Assembly: GCF_002999335.1 (NCBI RefSeq)
Contig: NW_020312752.1
Span: 248,001 to 312,000 of the forward strand
Origin: Cyclospora cayetanensis
Lineage: Eukaryota > Apicomplexa > Conoidasida > Eucoccidiorida > Eimeriidae
Reading direction: 5' to 3'
DNA length: 64,000 nucleotides
Both the position numbers and the translations under genes were made by a program. This document shows, piece by piece, positions 1 to 12,200 of this stretch. A model generated the notes under the pieces. It saw nothing but the letters and a program-made list of their open reading frames with translations. It was not told where the DNA came from and made no database searches. Every line of letters starts with the position of its first letter. Position 1 is the first letter of the stretch.

Positions 1-1340
1 CAGCTGCAGCGGCATCCTTTTAGAAGGGCAGCCTCTCCAGCTTTGGATCTTGAAGTGCCTTGCCGCCTCGCTCGCAGTGGTAGCAGCAACAACACCTACA
101 GCAATAGCAGCTGCAGAGGAGGGATGAACTTGGGTATTTTTCCCGAGCTAAGACCAACGCGAGAACGGCAGCCTTCGCAACAGGTGCAGGCACAGTCGGT
201 AAGGCGTGTCAGTAGGAGCAGCAGCAGCAGCAGAAGCGGCAGCAAAAGCTGCCTCCTTGTTCCCTCTGCTGCTGCAGCCGATGCAGCGCGAGTGGCTAGG
301 GCAGCTGCAGTTCGCGCTGCTGCTCCTCCTGCCCCCACGGTGCCAATCCAGGAAAAGCCGGCAGTAGTAGCAGCAGAAGCTGGAGGACGAGAATCAGGAG
401 AAGCAACTGAAGCAGCAGCCATTGCTGCGGCTGCTAACGATGTGCGAGACATTTCTAAGACGGCGCAGAAGCAGCATCCACAGCCTGCCTGTAGTTTGAG
501 ACTGCCCAGTCAGGAGAATGCGAATATTCTGGACGCAAAGGAGCCGCAGCAGCAACAGCTCGATATTGCAGTGCAGCAGAAACAGCACCAGCAGAAGAAG
601 GGGAGTTGGGTGCTGCAGCGTGAGAAGCAGCTTTTCGAGAACCTCTGCAGGAGTCACCTTAGACGCGGGTTGCTTTGTGCCCGCGTCTCTCGAGTGCTAC
701 AGCAGCAGCAGCAACACCACTACCACCAATTGTTGTTGCCGTGCTCGTCATTACGGCGCAAATTTCGGAGTCAAGCTGCCGCATGCCGTGCAGACACAGT
801 CGCTAAAGATGAGGAGTACCAGCTCCTGCTGTACCTGCTGCAGCAGCTTCTGTTGCCTGAAGACGCGGCAGCAGCAGCAACAGCCATTGACTACGACCTT
901 CTTGGCAGCAAAAACAGGTGATTCGAACTTTTGCTGGTTTCTGGAAGTCTGCTAAGCCTTAAGCCCCCTTTCCTCCCCTTCCCCGAGAAGGAGCCGTACT
1001 CTGTTGCTGCTGTTGCCGCAGGCTTGTAGCTCTGTGCGATGCAGAGTGGCAGCAGCAGCAAGACGAGGCAGCGACCACCATGCTTCTTCTGCCTCCCCTA
1101 GCCGCTGTGCTGAGCAGCTGCTGCTGCGCCAGTAGCAGCAGCAGTGCCACTGGTGCAGTCTCTGCTGCCCCCCCTACCCATCGGCAGCTGCTGCAGCAAC
1201 ACGTCTTACAGGAGCTTCAGCGGCTGGAGCAGCAGCAAAGCCTTCGTCCAAGTACAAGCCTTTGCAGCAGCAACAGCTTCTTGGGGAGGACGCCGCCGCT
1301 CGTTCCTCCTGCAGCCCCTTCTTTCGGGGTGTACAGCTAC

Positions 1341-1373
<33 letters not shown>

Positions 1374-4300
1374 TTGCACAGGCAAAAGAGCAGTGCAACT
1401 CCTGCATCTGGCACTGATGCAGCATCCGACAGAGCAGAGATGAACCTATTTACGCTTCCTCTGGACTTCAAAGACTATGTTGAACTCGCAGCAGCAGCAG
1501 CGGCAGCAGGTGCAACGCTCAAAGCCTCACGTGCTGCTGCTGCTGCTGCTGCTGCTGCAGCCGTCACCGCAGAATCGGCAGCCGTCACCGCAGAATCGGC
1601 AGCCGTCACCGCAGAATCAGCAGCAGCAGCAGAATCGGCAGCAGCCACAGAATCGGCAGCAGCAGCAGAATCGGCAGCAGCAGCAGAATTGGCAGCAACG
1701 ACGAACGTCCACACGCCAGCGCTGCTGCTGCAAGGGCAGGAAGCTGGCAGACCTCCTCGTCGATTGCTGCTCTTGAAAGAAGTTCAAGACGAAGCCTTTG
1801 CTGCTTCGCATGCAGCTCCATCCAGCACCACCGAGTCGCCACCAAGTGCAGCAGCAGCAGCAGCATTTCGCGTTTTTCAAGGGCTGCTGCTCCCCCCAGC
1901 TGCTGCTGCCAGGCGCTTAGCGGTGCCACCCCTGCCAGTCTTCGTCAAAGTGTTTGTAAGCGTCTTTGTTAGGACTGGTAGCATCTGAAATTCGCCTCTT
2001 GTCGGCTCTTTGAAAGAGCATTCCTGCCTGCCCCCTCCGACGGCGGGTGCGGTTAGACCCTTTTGGATAGACTCTGCGTTTCGCTGCTCTCTCTCCTGGT
2101 GCTGCTGCAGTTCAATGCAGGCTGCGCTGCTTTCCGCGAATTGCACTTGGCAAAAACCTTCTACGTTCGAAGACTCGCCCTTCGCTGCTGTAAAAAGAGC
2201 AGCTCCAACAACGCTGCTGCTGACTGTGCTGCTGCTGACTGTGCTGCTGCACGGCAGCCTAAGCCGCAGCTTCGGAAGGCGCTTGCGCCGCTCTGCGAGC
2301 TCCAGACAAGCCGCAACAGCAGCGTTACAAACATCACCAGCTGCAGTCGGCTGCCACCACAGCAGCAGCAGCAGCGGCAGCAGCAGCAGCAGCAGCGGCG
2401 GCAGCAGCAGCAGCAGCAGCGCCCAAGGAGGAGAGCTGCTGCTGCGGCTGCCAGCAGCACCAGCAGCAGTATCAGTATCAGCAACAGCAGCGCAAGCAGC
2501 AGCAGCACTGGCATCAGCAGCACGAACAGCAGCCTCATCATGTCGCTCGATATGTATAGACTTGGCGACTCCCCCTGCATCCCCGACAACTCCAACAGGA
2601 ACGGCAGCAGCAGCAGCAGCAGCAGCACGACTCACGACAAATTCGCTGCAGCAGCTCGAAGCAGCAACTCGACTAGCAACTGCAGCACTGCCGCTAGCAG
2701 TAGTAGCAGTATGGCACCTGCCGTAGGAGTCTGCTCAGCGACTCCACTGACATTATCGCCAGTGATAGACGTTTTCGTCACCCCCAGCGGTCCAGCTGCA
2801 TCGAATGCGCAGTGGCTGCTGCCAGTCGAAAGTCACTTCTGCACTCAGTCATCGCTTGCTGCTGCAGACGCCTTGGGGGGAGCGATGCTGCAGCAGCTGC
2901 TGCAACGACATGTGGACTTCCTGCAGCTGCTGCAGCAGCCATATCCCGACTACCAGCATGAGCAACACCCCCGCATGCAGAATTACGTGAATACTCAAAA
3001 GTACAGCCGCTCGAACGCACCAGTACAAGACCAGCAGTTGCCTCACACCACCGCCAACAACAAGAGCAACAACAACAGCAGCAAGAGCAAGAGCAACAAA
3101 AGCAACAAGAGCAACAGCAACACCAACGACAGCAACAGCAACAAAAGCAACAAGAGCAACAGCAACAAGAGCAACAAGAGCAACAGCAACGAGAGCAACA
3201 ACAAAAATGTTACCCTGCTCCTTGTGCCTGCAGTTCGCCAATCGGCAACGCTGCTGAATATTGTAAATAAGGTTTATCTGAATATGTGCGTTTTGGATGC
3301 TTCTAAGGCTGCTGCTGTTTGAAGAATTGTAACCCTCTGTGAACGGCTGCCTGCTGCCTTTTCCTCCTCTGATATGGAGGTAAGGCGTGGTGCAGCAGCA
3401 GCAGCAGCAGCTGCTGCTTCTCCCCCTGCTGAATTTCGCGGATTTTCGACGGTGCGCTGTTTTTGCAGGGGTGTATTGCCTCCCGAGGAGCTGTGCTTAT
3501 TTTTGGTGCACGAGCAGCTGGAGCTGCTGAAGCAGCTGCATCAGGTAGGCCTCTGCATGCAGTCCGTGATTGCGTTGATGCGCGTTCATCGTTTAGCCTT
3601 TGTTGCCGTTGCGACTCCCCTTACTGCGGGAGCAACCGCAAGCGCTGCGTTGTGCTGAGCGCTCGCCGTCTCTCCAGGTTGGACTGCTGCACTGCGATAT
3701 CAGTCTGAGCAGCTTCACAGTGGCTCCCGCTGCCTCTGCGGTTGCTGAAGAACGGCTCCCGCAGCAACGGCAGTTCGCTCACTCGCAGATGACGCTGAAA
3801 AAGCATCCCCTGCTGCCAGAAGGCGCAGCCAGTGCAATTGTGCTGTACGGCGGGGAGCTGGGGTGTGGGCTTGACATGCGTGGGCTTTGCAGCAGTTTCT
3901 GCCCGATTGACGATCGTTTCACAGACGCCTGCCAACACGGTATGACATGTGCACTCCACGTCATGCTGCGAGCAACTGCTTTTCTTGAATGTGCCTCCAG
4001 CTGCGCTGCTAGCGCTCGAATCGCGACATGCCTCGCTTCTGTGGAATCGGCTGCAGCGGCTACTCTCACCCCTAGCCACCCACACACCCTTAGTCAGCGT
4101 CGGGCTCATGAGGCTTATCAGGCTTCCTCCCTGTGCATGCATTGGCTCCTTCAGCCTAGCGCTAATGCGGCTGAACGGCAGTCCCTTTTTGCATTGCATC
4201 GCGTTGCATGCAGATTCAAGAAACAACTGGGTGCTGCATGGCATTGATCTCCGAGCCATCGCGCATGCCGCAGGAAATCTCCTGCTGGGCAGGCGCTGGC

Positions 4301-4755
4301 CACTTCGACAAAAGCAGCACTCCGTGGAGTCTTCAACTCCCCCGCATCACGACGAAAACAAGGCCATGCACCAGCATCAGCAGCGGCTCCTGCTGCTCCG
4401 ACCTGAGGTGGATATACACCTCCCCTTGAAGCGGCATGCCGCTGCCGAGTTTTGGCAGCTGCTCGTAGGGCGGTGCTTCAACTTCGAAAACAACATGATT
4501 CGACAGGATCCAGCGGCAGCAGAAGCTCTCTCTGTCCTCCTCGGCAACAGCAGTGCAGCCACTACCAGCCTACTCACTGCTGGGCAAGTGCGGTCCGCTG
4601 CAGCAGTGCTGCAGCGGTGCAGTGAAGAGGCGTCTGTACAGCTGATCACGCAGCTGCAGCAGCAAATTGTATCGCTCTTCCAAAGCGAACCATCACGCCA
4701 AAAGCTTCTGCAGCAGCAGCAGCAGCTTGTTGCAGCGTTTTTAGGAGCACGATGA
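1..4755 (+). CDS. BUB1: BUB1/BUBR1-like spindle-checkpoint kinase homologue, 3' part
   Basis: The C-terminal domain resembles the kinase domain of BUB1/BUBR1, the kinetochore proteins of the spindle-assembly checkpoint. Three terminal exons are well supported by frame and phase: about 3325-3544, 3678-3939 and 4214-4755 (stop TGA). They encode, in order, a helix ending LLKQLHQ, then VGLLHCDISLSSF in the place of the BUB1 HGDIKPDNF loop, then ELGCGLDM in the place of DFGRSIDM, then HGIDLRAIAHAAGNLLLGR, which matches the BUB1 region around YQIDLFG. Upstream, the reading frame at about 2063-3269 ends in SATLLNIVNK, like the BUB1 GTLLNAIN segment, after a long Asn/Ser/Lys stretch. The Gln/Ala/Ser-rich frames at 43-921 and 1080-1988 are probably earlier exons, but their joins are not resolved and the 5' end lies outside the window. 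Catalytic residues look degenerate. An AATAAA lies about 100 bases after the stop. Family call moderately sure; exon structure before 3325 unsure. Confidence 0.6.
60..3215. repeat. CAG/CTG-rich low-complexity region
   Basis: Dense imperfect CAG, CAA and GCA triplets occur through this stretch, with pure (CAG)n runs near 1342-1371, 2359-2420 and 2606-2630. A 21-base unit beginning GCAGCCGTCACC is repeated three times from about 1557. Near 3055-3205 the unit is mainly CAACAG/AAGAGCAAC. Several frames stay open on both strands, as expected for triplet repeats, so long open frames here are weak evidence for coding. Confidence 0.85.
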
Positions 4756-5243
4756 TGATGGCTGCTCCTTGTAGTACGATCTCTACAGCTCGGCGCACGC
4801 CTACGTTCGTGCCAGTTCCGCTTGTCGCGTTTCTACAGCTCAGGTCTTAAACTTCTTAATAAAAGCGTTCTTCCTAGTAATCACCCAGTGCCCCTCCTGC
4901 ATTCTCTTCCCGCAGACAAAAAAAAACTGCAGCTCTGAGATGCTCTTTGTTGCGAAGCGACCACACGCATCACCACGCGTTCTTGCGAATTTTTTGCGCG
5001 GCTCCCGCCCACCTAGTGCCGCCGTCGGGCTAGCCAGGTGCCCCTCTGGCTAGCTAGCTAGCTAGCTAGGTAGCCAGCCCCTTAGACGCGAATGCAAGCA
5101 GCTGGCCAGTGTGGGGTGCTGCCCGTGCGCTGCCCCTGGAGAGCCGCCTCGACTAGCGAGACGACTCCGCGAGAAAAAAAGGGCCGCTTTTTGATCAGTG
5201 AGACGCTGCAACTCGCTCCCACGCTAGAGCCCTCTGAGTGCGG
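4756..5243. other. Convergent intergenic region
   Basis: This is 3' flanking DNA between the BUB1-like gene and the convergent armadillo-type gene. It holds an AATAAA at about 4858, a short A-run at 4919-4926 and a GCTAGC palindrome at 5046-5077. No gene is seen. Confidence 0.7.
5046..5077. repeat. GCTAGC-core palindrome
   Basis: Five overlapping TAGC units are bracketed by CTGGC on the left and GCCAG on the right, so the segment is nearly self-complementary. It lies between two convergent genes. Confidence 0.75.
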
Positions 5244-6210
5244 TCAAATAGAGAAGTAATCATACCTGGTCTGGGTATTGATCCTCTCCTGGAGGTTGGC
5301 CACACGGTGGTACAGAAGATCTAATTTAGTGCGCCGCAGCATGATGGATAGAGCTTCCTGAATTCCAGATTGAAGCGTTGCGCAGCGTTCGTTCGTAGGT
5401 GTGGGAAGCAGCGAAATGCACAAGCATTATGCGCAATAAATCAACGGACTTCCACGCGGCCATAGCGAAAGAACAGCAACAACAGCACGCTATTCGAGCA
5501 TCGCCACCATCAATAACGCAAGCTGAAAACGAGGGAAGTGCATCACGGCGAGGGCTTGCCTGAATTCCAGCGGCCTTCATGTCGAAACAATTCGGCTTGT
5601 AGCTTGCCAAAGTCTGTGAGAAGGCAGAGCAGCACAACAAGCACGAGTGGCAGCAACATGAACGCAAGCACGCAAGCGACAAACGTCTGCAGAAGATCTC
5701 CAGCTATGGAAGATCCAACCAACAGCGGGATAGGTGCATGGAAAAGGAAGGAATGCCTCGTAGAAACAGCGGCGTCACACAGCTGCGCAATTCATGACCG
5801 AAGACACAGAACAAGCACTCAGCGCAGAGGATCCTCTATATGGGAAACCTTGCCGCGCATGCTACTGGGAAGTCAACATTTTGACGCGTAAAACACGTTT
5901 CTTCCTTTTTTCCCTCCCCGACTTTCGTTGAAGGCAGCTCGCTCTCGTGCCACCCGCTGTGTTGGAACGGCCACACGAAATACCCCTTTAAACCACGCGG
6001 GAAAAGCGCAAAGAGGAACGCTTGATCTGTGCGTTCTTCATGGCCCCCCTACTACTACTGCGTGGCGGCGGCAGAAAGAGGGTGAGTTTTTGCAATGGCT
6101 GCCTCCTCTATAGACGCATGCGAAGTCAGAAGATATCTGTGTCTCTTTGCTAGCCAGCACGTGCAGCACCACCTATCGAGGACGCGAGAGAGATAGAGAG
6201 AGACAGACAG

Positions 6211-6253
<43 letters not shown>

Positions 6254-9200
6254 TGAGGAAGAGGAAAGAGTTTCGCTCTGTTTCGCTTCATAAAACAACC
6301 CCTCCCTCCGCTCTCATGCTGAATGAAAGGGTGCTGGCTCTGCTCACGCACTTGCAACAGAGAGAGCGCTACACTTGCGAATTCTGTTGATTCGACTTGG
6401 GCCAAATCGGCGGTAATGCTCCGTGTGACATGTTTAGAGACCCTTTGCTGGACTTGCCATCGTCCTACACTGAGCTGGCGAAGAGCAAAAATGATCTGGA
6501 TGCCCACACAGAAGGAGACACACACCACTGCACACAGGCAGGCATGGGCTGTGTGGTGTGCCTGTATGAACACAGATGTGTGGAAACGTACAGTAGTGGT
6601 GGTGGTACAAAAAATAACCATACATATGGCGTTGCCACTATATATATATATATATATATGTACATATACACAAATACAAAAGAAACGGTAGACAAAAGAC
6701 ACCCGAGGATAGTGTGATATTAAGGAGATATTTATTTAGGAGCCCATAGGGGGCAATGATGTGCATCAACATGACTGGCACTCCAGGGGAGAGAGCAGAG
6801 AGGGAAAATGCGCATGCAGGCGATAGCAGAGAGAGTTCATCAGGGCGAGAGAAGGGCTGCATGACACTTCTCGGAGAGTCTGGTAGGCATCAGCGATATA
6901 TATACATATATATACACATATATCGACAGAGCGAAGTCGAGACAAAAAGTCGGCTCTCTAGAGGTGGCGTAGATTCAGACTCGGTGTAAGACAATCAATT
7001 CAAAAGGCTCGTCCTGGACGGGATGGGAAATTAAGCAGAAGAAGGAAGCAAGAAGAAACGCGAGTTCTCATAAAAATGTGCATGCAGGTAGGACGCGTGG
7101 AAGCGGCCCTCCTTCTGCCTACTTTTGTTTTGTATTCGACGTTATCAGCGGAGTTGTGGAAGGCGTATAGCACAAAGTCAACGACAGGAAAGCTGCGCAA
7201 GAGGCGCACAGAGCCGAAGAACTGCATGAGGCTTTGGCAAAGACAGCCAAATAACAGAAAGGCCTTTGAAAGTTAGCCGGTAAAAAGCTGCAAACATTCG
7301 CAGTTGATGCATCCCCTAGCGAGCTGCTGTGGCCAGGCATGGGTGCAGCCGGAGCTCTCCTACGCAAATAACACCGCGTGCTCCGCTCATTTCTTTCACT
7401 CGGCTAGCTGTTGGCTAGCTGCAACTCGCGCTGGCTGCCCGGCAGCTTCACAGATACAAACTCGCAAAACGGCTCTCCTGCCTGCGGCGTGCAGGAAGCC
7501 AGCGAATACATGGATGGCTAGGCAAGCGAGCACCCTCTAGAGACGTGGCGAGGCAGTAAGCTGCTTCACTAGCCACTGGAGAGCAGCAGGCAACAACACA
7601 TGCACTCAGAGAGAGGCGTAACCAGCTTTATACCGCTCTACAAGGTCTCTCCTGGCGTCTTCGTCATTTGCAAGTTGCCCAATAACCCCCATGAGACCGC
7701 AGAGAAGTCTATGGCGTGAAGGCAGATCGGAGGCATAGTTGTGCTACGCGCAGGAGAGGCAGAAGCAGCGACAAAAACAACAGTAGAAACAACAGGAACA
7801 TGTGCAGCAGCAGGGGCATGTGCAGCAACAGGAGCAACAACAGCAACAGGAGCAACAACAGCACCAGGAGCAACAACAGCAACAGGAGCAGCAACAGCAA
7901 CAGGAGCAGCAACAGCAACAGGAGCAGCAACAGCAACAGGAGCAACAACAGCAACAGGAGCAACAACAGCAACAGGAGCAGCAACAGCAACAGGAGCAAC
8001 AACAGCAACAGGAGAAACAACAGCAACAGGAGAAACAACAGCAACAGGAGAAACAACAGCAACAGGAGCAACAACAGCAACAGGAGCAACAACAGCAACA
8101 GGAGCAACAACAGCAACAGGAGCAACAACAGCAACAGGAGCAACAACAGCAACAGGAGCAGCAACAGCAACAGGAGCAGCAACAGCACCAGGAGCAACAA
8201 CAGCAACAGGAGCAGCCCAAGAATCTCCAGACAGTGCCGCAAAAAAAGCCTCGGCATGCGCGTTGTGATTCGACCCTGTGAATTTTTCGATACCATGAGA
8301 AGATCGACTGTTGCATACAAGCCGCCTGCAGCAAGGAATTTTTGCCTGTGGGCTGCCATCTTTGTAAGATTGAGAAGCAGTAGCACTGCAGCTTGAATTA
8401 CGCTGGCTTCCTGAAAAAAGAGGAAGAGCAGCACATACACACGCCAAGCTACCACCGGTCTAGATTGGACAAAAGGAGGAGCACGCAACAGAAAAGAAGT
8501 CTCTGCATACATACACATGCATACATGCATGCATGCATGTGTATGTATGCATGTGCATGCATGCAGAGACACGCCCCCGACCTTCGTTTTGAGGAGAGTG
8601 AGACATGCTGAGTGAATCCCCCCTTCAAGTAAGATTTCCTTTGTTCGTGGATCGCCGGCGCTCAAGTTGACCAAGGAAGCGGCACATAAGTGCAGCAGCG
8701 GCATGTTATTCCCCTACAGGACAAAAATAAAACAGCCACAAGAGCGGCAGCGCGAATAATCATGATTCTCGCTGCATGCATGCATGTATGCATGTATGCA
8801 GCGTGCGGCAGCCGTGACTACATGATGCTTTGATGAGCAGATACATGCATGCCATCAGCGCAACAGGCGTGCCAACACACACACACACACCCCCTTCCCC
8901 CTTCGGCCCCTCACAAATCCTGTCGCTGAACTGGCATACGCGTGCATTTATAGAACATATCCTAAGAATTGCAGAAACCTCTCTTTTCTCTCTCTCTCTG
9001 TAACAAAGCCATGCTACGAGGGACAAAGCCTACAGATCTCGTGGCATCCTTGGCCCTTATGGTTTGAACTAAAGCGGGCACGATGGAAAAAAGCAAATCT
9101 ACCGCCTTCTTCTGCTTATCTCCCGTTGCTTTCAGAATTTGTTTGCATATGGCTGTCTTGAAGTCCACGGTGCGTGCTCCGTGTAACAAAGCTCTCAGCA

Positions 9201-12200
9201 TCTCGATGTAGGCGGCCTCTTCTCTGAGCAAACATGCGGTGCACAGTGTATATACACTGCGCGGAACATGCGTAGCGAAAGAAGCATGAACGTTTACATG
9301 TATGCATCTCCTGTATGCATGCGGGAGGAGAGCAAAGGGCAGCACCTGTCCATCAAAGGAAGACAACAAAACGAATGCAACTCGTAAAAACCCTCAAAGC
9401 CAAAGGACAGGCAGCCCTACTTTCTGGGAAACAACTTGGCGATATAGCCGCACTCCAGAAGAATCTGCGCAAAGCAAAAGCCAAATAATTTTGACGCAGA
9501 GGTGCCATACTTTGCAGCCTCAGAGCAGTAGAGAGAGAGATAGAGAGAGAGATAGATAGAGAGGGAGAGAAATAGATAGAGATAGATACAGAGAAATAGA
9601 TAGAGAGAGGAGTAGATAGAGATACGAACATGTAGATAGAAAGAGAGAGAAATAGATAGAGATATGAATATATAGATAGGGAGAGAGAGAGATAGATAGA
9701 GAAAAAGAATGACAAAGAAAGACAGAAAGATAGATAAAGAAACACACAGAGAGAGAAAGAAAGACCTGAGGTGCAGAGAAAGAAACACGGAGAAAAAAGA
9801 GAGACAGAAAGAGAGAGGTAGACAGAGATGCAGACTCTACGGCGCAGCCGCCTCCAGCAGAAGCAGCAGGGCGGAAGAGTGGTGTAAAGTCAACAGGCAA
9901 CGAATGACACGACACACCATGAAGGGTTTGTGATTGAAGACAAAATCTCGCCGTCGAAGAGACATGCGTGCCGTTTTCATTGTATCTGGGTTCCACGGCA
10001 GTAGAAAATCCTTTGGCCGCAGATGCAGCATGAACGAGATAGCGGCTCGAACAAGCTGCGAGAGTCAACCGAAGAAGCGACAGCATTTGCGCTGCTAATG
10101 CTTGGGCAACATCAAAGCAGGGGTGTCGCAAAAGAGAGGAAAAACAAGCGCTCAAGAACATATACATACAAAACACACACATGCGGCCACCATGACAAAA
10201 GAGCCGTCACATTTCAAAAGGCAGCCTCGAACGTCGCCTTAGCAAAAAAAGAGACGCATCGCATCTTGTTCATCTTCTACTTGCCACTCATTTAGAGACC
10301 TCTGCCACGTGCCTCGCTACTTTACTCCGTAGATCCTCTCTCTCTCTAACGCCATAAGGATGCATATCTCTATATGTATGTGCATATGTGTAAATGGATG
10401 TACATATAAGTACATGCGTATGTGTATGTACATACCTTACATACATATACATATATATATACATGTATGTATATCTATGCATGATGAAGTAAGTGTATCT
10501 ATGAACAACGAATGCAGTTTTTGAGTGTATATCCATGTAAATTTGAAAAGATCTCTTGCTTGCTTTCTTTTCTCTCGCTACATAACATATATATACAGAC
10601 TTGAATGTCTACAGAATCCACACCTGGTCTGCGTTTGCGCCTACTAGTCCGACAGCCTCTGCCAAGTCAGCAAGCGAAAATCGCGGGCCTAAAATACCGC
10701 CATTAACGCAATATGCCAAATACGAGGCAACTCGCATAGCCCAACGATGCAGGGCCAAGGCAGCTGTGTGCTGAGACTTTTGAATTTTCGCGGAAGACTC
10801 TGATGCCTCGGCAACTTCAACCGCTGCAGCTATTGCAAGTCCATCAACACTGGGGTCCACGCCTGCGGCAAGAAGCCGCAGCACGCCTCCTCACAACCAG
10901 AATTCATAAAAGTGCGAAACAAGGACTGTTTTGGCTAGGCGCCAACAGAGGAAGAGAGGGAAAAGAGAGAGAGAAATAGAGAAATAGAGAGAGAGAAAAG
11001 AGAGAGAGGGAGAGAAAAGAGAGAGACATAAAAGAGAGAAATAGAGAAATAGAGAAATAGAGAAATAGAGAGAGAGAGAGAGAGAGAGAGAGAGCAAGAG
11101 TGAAAGAGAAGAGAGAAAAATAGACAGAGCAAGAGAGAGAGGGAGAAAGAGAAATAAGAGAGAAAAAGAGAGAGAGAGAGAAATAGAGCAAGAGAGAAAA
11201 AAAGAAATAAAGAGAAAGAAATTACATCGACACGACAGGGGCTTGGCGAGAGATTTGCAGCAGCCGAAATAATATGAGGATTGCCAGATCGCTCTTTCAA
11301 CTCCCCACTGCGCCAACTCTACACCCCCCTCACATTACCGTTTTCCCCCCCTCCTTCTCCCCTGTTCCCTTCGCTTCGCCCTGAAGGCTACAAAGCGCAA
11401 TTGAGAAAGTGTGAATGAGACATGTGCTCGCCTTCTCCTGATCGAACCATATCGAGCGCGACAAGCATGGGGTCTTCTACCACGGCAACTGCAGAACCTA
11501 CGGCGTCGAGCAAGTCTGCAAGTGCACAGAAGAAGCTCGAGCATCTAGACAAGCGCAAGTTGAATGGATTTTAAGGAGGGCGTAGTTCAGCAGAAGACGA
11601 GATCTTGACATGAACCTCAGCGCCAAAGTGCTGCTGCTGGTACCTCCCCAGTCTGCCCTCTAACCCCCTGGCCGCTGCTGCTCAGAATTTTCCCAAGAAT
11701 CAAAAAATGACGCGCACCGTCATCCGCAAGAATGCCTTCTCTCTGCAGAATCACGAGGAGTGACTTCAGAAAAACCTTGGCAGGGGCAATCCACTTGGGC
11801 TGCGCGAAAAGGCAAAGGCTCGCTCAGAACGTTTTGCATGCGCGTCGAATGGAAGAAAGCGCATTCAGTGCTCCACACGGCAGCCATTCCCCCCTTTCCC
11901 CCCTCCCCTTCCTTAAGCACACTCACTCGACAGCCTGCAGCAAGCAAGCGACAAAGGCTTCACGCTCCCTCTAGACGGCAGCGTTTACGCGTTGTTTATG
12001 CGGTTATGCGCACTCAGCTCAGCAGCACAAGAACAACAACGCTAGCTGCAGAGCTCAGTCTGCGAAAAGGCAGGACTAACCGTCATCCTCAAGTTCATGT
12101 ACAGCCACGTGTAATGCTCGTCATTCAGAATAAGGGCGTCGAGCTTCGCCTGCAGCACTTCCTTGATGCAGCTGCTCTTGGCTGCCTCCGGCGAGATGGA

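Noticed and set aside
1877..2635. 252-codon minus-strand frame opposite the BUB1-like gene
   Set aside because: Its open state follows from CAG/CTG triplets; the product is Ala, Ser and Leu runs with no family.
7709..8704. 331-codon poly-Leu frame on the minus strand
   Set aside because: It arises from the intronic repeat; only its first part (to 8294) is a real exon.
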